Source: Notospermus geniculatus (taxonomy: Eukaryota > Nemertea > Pilidiophora > Heteronemertea > Lineidae). From it: 64,000 nt of DNA. The stretch lies in contig NMRB01001988.1 of the NCBI GenBank assembly GCA_002633025.1, positions 68,261 to 132,260 of the forward strand. The letters are read 5' to 3'. Below, piece after piece: positions 56,884 through 64,000 of the stretch (positions are counted from its first letter, which is position 1; each line of letters opens with the position of its first letter). A program made the position numbers and the translations under genes. The notes below the pieces were generated by a model, which was given only the letters and a program-made list of their open reading frames with translations, was not told the origin of the DNA and made no database searches.

Positions 56884-57610
56884 AGGTGCGTTCACACTAG
56901 GCTTTAACAACGGTTTCAAACCGATTTAAAAGGTTAAATCGTTTTAAGGTGCCACACTAGAGACCCTTTAAATCGATTTGACACCGTTTTAACGAAAACG
57001 GTGCACTGATGCGTTTTCACATCGATTTAAGCCAAACCGGTTCAGTTAAAACGGTATCGATTTGTGTGTGACGCCCTGAATGCGTTTTACGCAGGCGCAG
57101 TGGCCATCTTCTGCTGTGCTTACGGTTTGGCGGTCTGTTTTCACGGATAAAAATCGCTAGGCGGTGGCACTATATCATCAATTTTTTCGGGTTTTCCTCC
57201 GTTTGGATCACGGCTGGCAACGGGCAAGAGAGGCTTGCATTACTTTCCATCTGGCGAGACGAGCAGATTTATGAACAGTTGGCCAACATGGACGGCGAAA
57301 CATCCCGATCTAAGAATTGCTGCAAACACGTGGTGGTTACAACAGGACTGCAGAACAGTGCATAACCTAATTGAAAGCCTTGAAGCACGACAAATCTCAT
57401 CCTTTCCTCCTTTCGTACATGATCTTGATCCGCCCTGCCTGGTTGAGACGGGAGCTCACAGATGGCACATTTTTAATGCGAATTGAGTGTGGCGCGTCTC
57501 TGAATCGATTTGAAAACGGTGTGAAAACGGGTGGGTCACACTCGCACCGTTTTCCGTAGAACGTTTTGCGGAAATCGGCTTCAAATCGATTTCAGTGTGA
57601 ACGCACCTTA
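56884..57610. mobile_element. 727-bp element, AGGTGCGTTCACACTA ends, inserted in the satellite
   Basis: AGGTGCGTTCACACTA at the left and TCAGTGTGAACGCACCT at the right. The subterminal AATCGATTT/AACCGTTTT repeats are inverted. The interior (57100-57480) is non-palindromic and may be captured or degenerate coding DNA. Other satellite units show the uninterrupted site TCACTATGATTCC. Confidence 0.8.
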
Positions 57611-58190
57611 TGATTCCATACACTGGATGACTGTCACACACTGATAAACTCATAAGATTCAATAGCAACAATGGTTTTTCTATTAGTATTTTATCACAAA
57701 CTGGATGGATGCACTCTGGTCCATTAAACAGCCAGTACGATTCCATACACTATGACTGACAGATGCACACTGATCAACTCTTCTCATTCCGAAAGAACAC
57801 CACGTCCATGTATGAATCATCGGTGTCGTGTTTGCCGATTCATCAACGTTTGCTCAGCAGGTAGTGGTATTTCACCTTTGTTGTCATTTGTGGGGCTTTT
57901 CCTTCCTTCAGCATCCTTCATCCAATCCCCTCCATGTATAATTTGACTGACATGACTGATGACACCATCGTTGACACTACATACATGCACGACATGTATG
58001 CTTGGTTTCTGCGAACAGACCCTGAAAAATGTGCATATAATTATAGTTCATAAGCTGTGATATCATATGATATGAAAAGTTGTCTCCGAATTTTCCAAAT
58101 TTTCCAACCAAACCAGGTGTGTTCTAGTGGTGGAGGCCACATTTTCTTCAGATAATCTAGGGCCACTAGGACACCTTTCAAGACCAAAAA

Positions 58191-59094
58191 ATATGAAATG
58201 GTCCATGGACCGTGCTCACTCGTTTGGACATACAGTGTAATGACAGAGAGAGGTACATGTCAGTTATGAGCAATCTGGGTCAAGTCATTCCCAAGTTGCA
58301 GGACTTCAATTATTGTTGGGTTATTCGCCTGGCGGCCATATTGGATGTCCGATCGGGCCAAATCTTCACATGCACATAAAGGTCATCTAGAGGGAGCCAC
58401 ATAGCGCATTTGAGCGCTCTTGGTCAAGTCGTTCCTGAGTTATAGCACATTTGATGATTTTCAGGTTACGCCACCTGGCGGCCATATTGGAAGTTTAATC
58501 AGGCCGAAATTTGACGTACTTGTAAAGGTCACCTAGAGGGAGGTAAATATCAAGTTCGAGAACGCTGGGTCAAGTCGTTCCTGAGTTATAGCACTTGGTC
58601 GATTTTCAGGTTACGCCACCTGGCGGCCATATTGGATGTCCGATCGGGGCGAAACTCGGTAGTTTTGAAGGTACCCCTCTAATACATGTTTATGCAAGAT
58701 ATGGAGATGCACAGTGAAATAATGAAGATCTGTGGCAGGTTCGTCACTTTTGTCGAACTTTGACCTCTGTGACCTTGAAAAGTAGGTCAAATCAAAAACC
58801 CGTTATATGCTATGTACATGTATCATAATTAGATACACCTATGATAAAAATTTGGAGACGATCCAGTCATTAGTTCAGGAGTTATTGCACTTCTTGTGTT
58901 TTTGGTTTTGGCCACCTGGAGGCCAAGCCAAGAATCGAATCGGACCGAAACTTGGTGTCATAGGTCATCTGACCTAGGGGTATATATGTACCAAGTTTCA
59001 GATCAATAGCTCCAGCAGTTACGAAACGTGCTCTGCTAACGGACGACGACGACGGACTCCGCAGGACGATAAAAGCTCACGAGTGAGCTAAAAA
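58191..59094 (+). mobile_element. Long GTGAGCTAAAA-ended repeat, copy 3
   Basis: Colinear with copy 2 from GAAATGGTCCATGGACCGTG to CTCACGAGTGAGCTAAAA. Full length, about 900 bp. Confidence 0.85.
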
Positions 59095-59595
59095 TTGAAA
59101 TTATGAATGAATCGCAAGCTTAGACACTGCAAAACAAGCCCCCTGGCATGTATTGCTATTCCTTTGTTATTTGGACACCGTTGTCTATCTTTGGACACCA
59201 GTTTGAGATACGTATGAGCTAGACATCCTTCTGTAATTTATAGCTGACTAAAACTGTGCAAACTAAAGTTGTTACATGGATGTGCTACTCGCCACGGCAA
59301 TTTTTCATTGTATTACTCATAATTGTTAGACTGACTAATGCATCTCATCAATATTCACGGACAAGTTGTGGTGACAAGAATTTTTTAAGAGTGCATTTAA
59401 AGAATGCAGATAGAATACACTTCAAACATGTCAAATGTTCAATATTTCTCCACTTGGATTGGAATGGAATGCACCTCGGATACTTTTCAACATGTCGAAA
59501 ACATTCTGACAGACCACACGATGGGCCAGAACATTATGAACCCAGTCAGAACTATAGAATGCACTTCGTCTGTTGCGATTTTGGCCTGAGAGGGG

Positions 59596-60222
59596 GGTTG
59601 CGATCCCTTCCTGTCACCTTATTAGGAATTCCGATTGCCATAAGGTGATCGGGCCGCAAGAGATCGCAACCCCACCTTAAAGCGATGTACGCGGGCTCTG
59701 CAGTAGGCCCTAACTGCACATCGATAGTTCCTCTATTTCCTGTATGGCGGCAGCACTACAGTTCATGAATGGAATTCCAATTACGTCATCTCATTATACG
59801 TCATCTCATTATCTGTAATACTACGGGATTTACTTTGACCAATCAGCAGCGAGGAGAGTGACATGAGTGACAGAGATGCCGACGGGGCGATTCGATGAAT
59901 CAGTTCGTCATCTCGTTCTGGGAAATCCCTGTGAGATTTTAGAAATTTTCCCGGCAGTAAACATTTATGTCGCCCAAATTCATTGAAATAATATTAATAA
60001 AAGATTTTTCATGAACGTTTTATTGTATAAAACGGCGACGATACCGTAATTTAATGGCTCAAAGATGCCAGAAATCACATGAGGTCAGTTTCAAGAATCC
60101 CGCTAACTATGAATGAAATTGGGCAGTCTCGGGGGAGCTATCGCGGGTCGCGATAGTTGAACGAAATTTCATTTTCAATCTCGCGAGTACATCGCTTTAA
60201 GGCCCAAATCGCGATCCCCAGT
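59596..60222. mobile_element. Composite fold-back, GGTTGCGATC and TTAAAGCGATGTAC arms
   Basis: A short hairpin at 59597-59672 (GGTTGCGATC / GATCGCAACC). Outer arms CCTTAAAGCGATGTACGCG (59676) and CGCGAGTACATCGCTTTAAGG (60182-60202). Confidence 0.65.
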
Positions 60223-62873
60223 GGATTCGCCGCTTTACTATGAGCAATCAGCAATGTTGCCAGTAAGGTGAGTGTTTCATAAAAGGGGCTGTTCACTTTT
60301 GGAACCATTTTCCCAAGTAATTTTTCATTACCGGTATGTTGCAATTGTTTGATTTTCATGATAACTTCAGGTATACCGTATTGACATATGCGTAAAAGCA
60401 TGCGCTTATAAACGAAAATCGCTTGTTTTAAAGCCTTTTTTCTGTCTTCGTTTCGCCCGAACGCGATTATAAACACCTGCGCTTTATACCTTTCTGGGAC
60501 AAAACAACTTCTTTGGAAACCGTTTCTTTACAATGTCATCTCATTCTTTACAAATCCTTTACTTAATCCATTGGTAAGGGTACTGTTGTCAGCATGAGAC
60601 ACTACAATCGTTGTCGGTGATCGGCTAACATACTTTTGACCCGCGCCGCCGGGAAATGATACTATTGTACTTATTGAATGTTTGATGCGAACTCTATCAG
60701 ATACACTTTGGCTGTATGAGATACGGTACACTAACAAAATGAATTTTTTTTGGAGTCATTGGCCACATCACTTTTTGTTCGAATTTAAGCGCACTGTGCT
60801 TTAATTCGAATTTTAGCACACATCGATTATAAGCGCAGTGTGCTAAAATACGCATAAATACAGTTTATTGTGAACTAACATAATCATGAAAGAAAAATGT
60901 GACATCAGCTTCATTAATTAGGAAAACAAAGAGTATTCTTTGCAAGAAGTCCAAAAATCAACAATCCCATAATGTTTGTTCTACTGGGATAAGTGATGGT
61001 ATTACATGTATTATTTATCATTCATCAAAAATCATACTAAACATGGTTTTGCATAAAATGAGTGATTTTCTTCATTTCTGGACCCCTACTTAAGTGGGAG
61101 GAGAACAGAACAGCACATCTAGGCATGTCAGATTTGAATGGAATGCTATGGTAAAGATTACGGTCAGGGTCCCCAACGTAGTACAAAGGGTTAACATTAC
61201 TGAGCATCCAAGACCTTTCGCAGAGTAGGAGGTCAGTGATGCCGAATGCAGTCGTTGCATGCACTCTCCTGGCATCTCACATAAAGTATCAATATCAAAA
61301 CAAAAGCTTTATTTTTTGCTTATAAGTTGAGTGGAGAGTGCGGGGGGGGGGGGGGGGGNGGGGGGGTGGAGAGTGCGGGGGGGGGGTCATGACCCCCAAC
61401 CACCCCTCTGGATCGACAACCAGCAAGCCAGTAAAGGAATCACTGCTGTTTTTTCAATTGACTGCCATAATCTCTGCTTTTATCGACACGAGGGTCTTTA
61501 TTCATAAACGTAAAGTCAAAGTATAATACTTCTATTCGTACCTAATGCCTAGGTCACATATCCTCCCCGGGGTCCGTACGGCAAGTAAAATCAGACATTT
61601 TGGCCAATTTCGCAAGGTGCCTGGCCGGTTCCCTCATGGTTGCAACGGGCACCGGGACATTTTTCACCATCTGTACGGGCGCCGCATTGATTAACTGGCT
61701 GCTCCCAATTCTCCCGGTATTTTCATATCTGACAGGTAGGCCATAGAAAGCCCGTAGAAGGCCCCAGTGTCCCCTATGGGTCCTGTGTGGGCTCCTGCTT
61801 CGCATGATTTTTTTCTGCCAAACACTATAGACAGACACTATAGACAGACTGGTTATAATCGACTAGCATAGTCTCAGTCACCCAGCCGCTGTTTCTAATC
61901 TGGGGAACCGTAGCAGTACTGTGTGGCTGGCTGCGCAAGACTACACACAGCATTGGGGATTCCCCAAGGGGATTCCCAAAACCTCGATGCAGGATAATGC
62001 TATATGTGGTTCTATGGTTCTATACACTACACACGCCTTTAGATGAGGTTGCACTATATTTCGGCCGAACTGGGGAGTGAGTAGCGGTGCATAGTGTGCG
62101 GCTTTAAGTCCCCAGCACCTTTTATCCCTGAAGTCAGGCCTTGCAAAGAATAGAAATTCTATTGTTTGTGAGGCACTTGCACATTTTAGCGCCCGTCAAA
62201 CGGCAAGCCTGTGAAGTTATCATGAAAATCAAGCAACTGCAATATAATGAAAAATTAGTTGGGAAAATTGTTCCGAAAGTGAACAGCCCCTTTTTTGTGT
62301 ACTGTGCGATGCCATATCAACATGATCAACACCTACCTCCTGAAATCCACTTAGCACCAATCCTCCGGGTTTGGTGGCCCGATTTCCCAGGATGTGAATA
62401 AAGGATCTTTTTAGTTATAGTAAAACTTGTGCGTTGAACTGGAACAAAAGGTGATGAATAACAAGGTTAGCAATAGCTGGATAACATGAAAGTCCTCTAG
62501 AAGGTGTCCACTGAATGTGGAGGTTGAGGATCAGGGGCCATGCATAAAACTTCCTTAAGTCTAAAACTTACACTTAAAAGTCTAAGGATTTCACTTTACC
62601 AAGTGCCATACTTAAAGGTTATGCATAAAACAAGTTTAAAAGGGCATACCCAGCTAAGGGCAACCCTAAGTCACAACCTTAATCCACCGATTCCGCCGAA
62701 TCCGCATTTTAGAAATGGCCATGTTAGGCCTAGGCCTAGGGTAGGGCTATAGATTCTAAATAGGCCTAGATAGGCCTAGAGGGCTAGGTTAGGCCTATCT
62801 AGTCTCAGTAACTGGGACTCTGTATGCTCCGCTTTTGCTTTTACAAACTGACTTTTACATAGCGCGCATACAG
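60223..62873. other. Repeat-rich stretch without a recognised gene
   Basis: A segment at 60275-60375 (AAAAGGGGCTGTTCACTTT) recurs inverted at 62212-62305. A G-run with N lies at 61341-61390. A partial TTCATAAAC MITE lies at about 61490, a fold-back-like TGCATAAAAC segment at 62531-62655, and TAGGCCTAG-rich sequence at 62724-62805. Confidence 0.5.
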
Positions 62874-63111
62874 CAGGGATTGACATAAGCCGAGGCCATT
62901 TTCCAAAACACCCTTGCTAGCCCTCTATTCTAATCCAAAGTGATTGTTGTCCAAGGTCATGGATGGTCAATTTCAGCTAGACCCAGTTTATTCTCACATT
63001 AATCAAATGAAGGCACACAATAGGCCAAGGGTCAGCCAGCTATGGCCCTGGACACTTTAGAGGGCCAGCAAGGGTGTTTTGGAAAATGGCCTCGGCTTAT
63101 GTCAAGCCCTG
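62874..63111. mobile_element. 238-bp MITE with about 50-bp inverted ends
   Basis: CAGGGATTGACATAAGCCGA at the left and TCGGCTTATGTCAAGCCCTG at the right. Identity runs through GGCCATTTTCCAAAACACCC and the GCTAGCCCT / AGGGCCAGC flank. Confidence 0.9.
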
Positions 63112-63133
63112 ATACAGATCTATACGGTTACTT

Positions 63134-63866
63134 CCACCTATCCAAAATCCCCGGGTTTTTTAGACCCGTGTCTTCCCCGGGCTTGAAAAAAACCACCTTG
63201 CGCTTACACCTATTTTCAATACATTACAATGGGGTACCGGCAAACAAAAAGGAGGCGCTGGTCATCAACCTGGGTAAAACGCAACTGCGCATGCTTTGCC
63301 ATTGTTGAACGTCATCAGGAATCGTGCGTCATTCTGACGTTACAAAAACTGCGTCATTCACAGCCCATGACGTCGGTCATTGGCCTGTCATTTACGCTAA
63401 AATGGTGAAATTTATCGATTAAATTCATCATGTTCCCGCACGGATTTTTGTTCGAAAGCAATAAGATATATTTTAGCAGTTCTGTATTTAATGACAGAAA
63501 AGTAAAATTAGAAATTGAGTGCAACATTTTAGTTATATTTGGCCTAGAAACAGGGTGTGCTATTCAGAATTAATTGGAAAATAACGTTAGCCTCACTTTN
63601 TTTAGTTATATTTGGCCTAGAAACAGGGTGTGCTATTCAGAATTAATTGGAAAATAACGTTAGCCTCACTTTCAATGACGCAGTTCTACCCAGGTTGATA
63701 GTCAGCGCCGCGTCGCGGATGAGGTTTGCCGGTACCCCATTGCATGCTGGCGAGCTTGCCGTGTCTAATAGACACGGGGTTTTTTTAACACGGGTCTATT
63801 AGACACGGCAAAAAATAGGTGTACACGCAAGAGACCCGTGTTTCACCCGGGGTTTCGGATAGGTGG
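63134..63866. mobile_element. Element with CCACCTATCCAAAATCCCCGGGT ends
   Basis: CCACCTATCCAAAATCCCCG at the left and CGGGGTTTCGGATAGGTGG at the right. Inner GACCCGTGT/ACACGGGTC motifs occur in both directions. The N-linked duplication at 63528-63672 lies inside it. Confidence 0.7.
63528..63672. repeat. 72-bp direct duplication around a single N
   Basis: 63528-63599 and 63601-63672 are identical as read. N at 63600 is the join. Confidence 0.9.
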
Positions 63867-64000
63867 AACCACGGCTAGAGTCTCAGATTGCCCAATACAT
63901 TCCCTGTGGAGCAACTCCGCCCCGAATTCCAGGCGGGCACTGTTAATTCACAAACCAGGACGAAAATCCACAATATTGCGGGAGCCAGCCTGTAGGCCCC

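Larger units (their letters stand above)
53923..57783. repeat. Interrupted satellite, about 125-bp units
   Basis: Units contain GATTCCATACACTGGA, GACTGTCACACACTGATCAAC, TCGTAAAATTCAATAGCA and GAGAGATCACAAACTGGATG. Clusters lie at 53923-54062, 54680-55100, 56533-56883 and 57605-57783, with unrelated sequence between them. Confidence 0.75.

Overview
The window is nuclear DNA from an animal. Genes are split by GT-AG introns, tRNA-headed SINEs and fold-back MITEs fill much of the intergenic and intron space, and short motifs such as TACATGTA and TAGGCCTA are very common. That texture, together with diverged duplicate joins around single Ns, fits a polymorphic marine invertebrate draft genome. An echinoderm or other ambulacrarian is my best guess, from general impression only; no gene here fixes the taxon.

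Three genes or gene remnants can be built. (1) A plus-strand gene runs from 20180 to 38883, with a likely 3'UTR exon at 40002-40225. It has 15 coding exons for a secreted protein of about 1,459 residues made almost entirely of Lys, Ala, Glu and Val. The order is: signal peptide, histone-H1-tail-like Lys/Pro domain with an acidic end, several micro-exons, a large Lys/Ala/Glu helical domain, two small two-cysteine modules, and five helical exons that each carry a Gly/Pro turn in the middle. Every intron is phase 1, so nearly every internal exon can be skipped, duplicated or shuffled without breaking the frame. I do not recognise the family. (2) A minus-strand gene runs from 13858 to 9321. Its five exons give a complete 289-residue model with two domains resembling DUF1330 (dimeric alpha/beta barrel) proteins. 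(3) A plus-strand paralogue at 5475-6561 keeps the first and last parts of that gene but lacks the two middle exons and looks broken.

The minus-strand gene holds the most unusual structure. The 3' splice site and start of its fourth exon sit in a 193-bp tandem array upstream, where four copies could each act as an alternative terminal exon ending in its own stop. The 5' splice site end of the same exon has seeded a second array of about 133 bp units in a different intron. Both ends of one exon have therefore been amplified separately inside the same gene.

From 40 to 64 kb I see no convincing host gene. That part holds nested MITEs, SINE fragments, a long repeat ending in GTGAGCTAAAA (three copies, one with a dated insertion), a satellite at 53.9-57.8 kb, minisatellites and assembly-join duplications. 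From 1 to 5.4 kb and 14 to 20 kb there are also only repeats and unassigned sequence.
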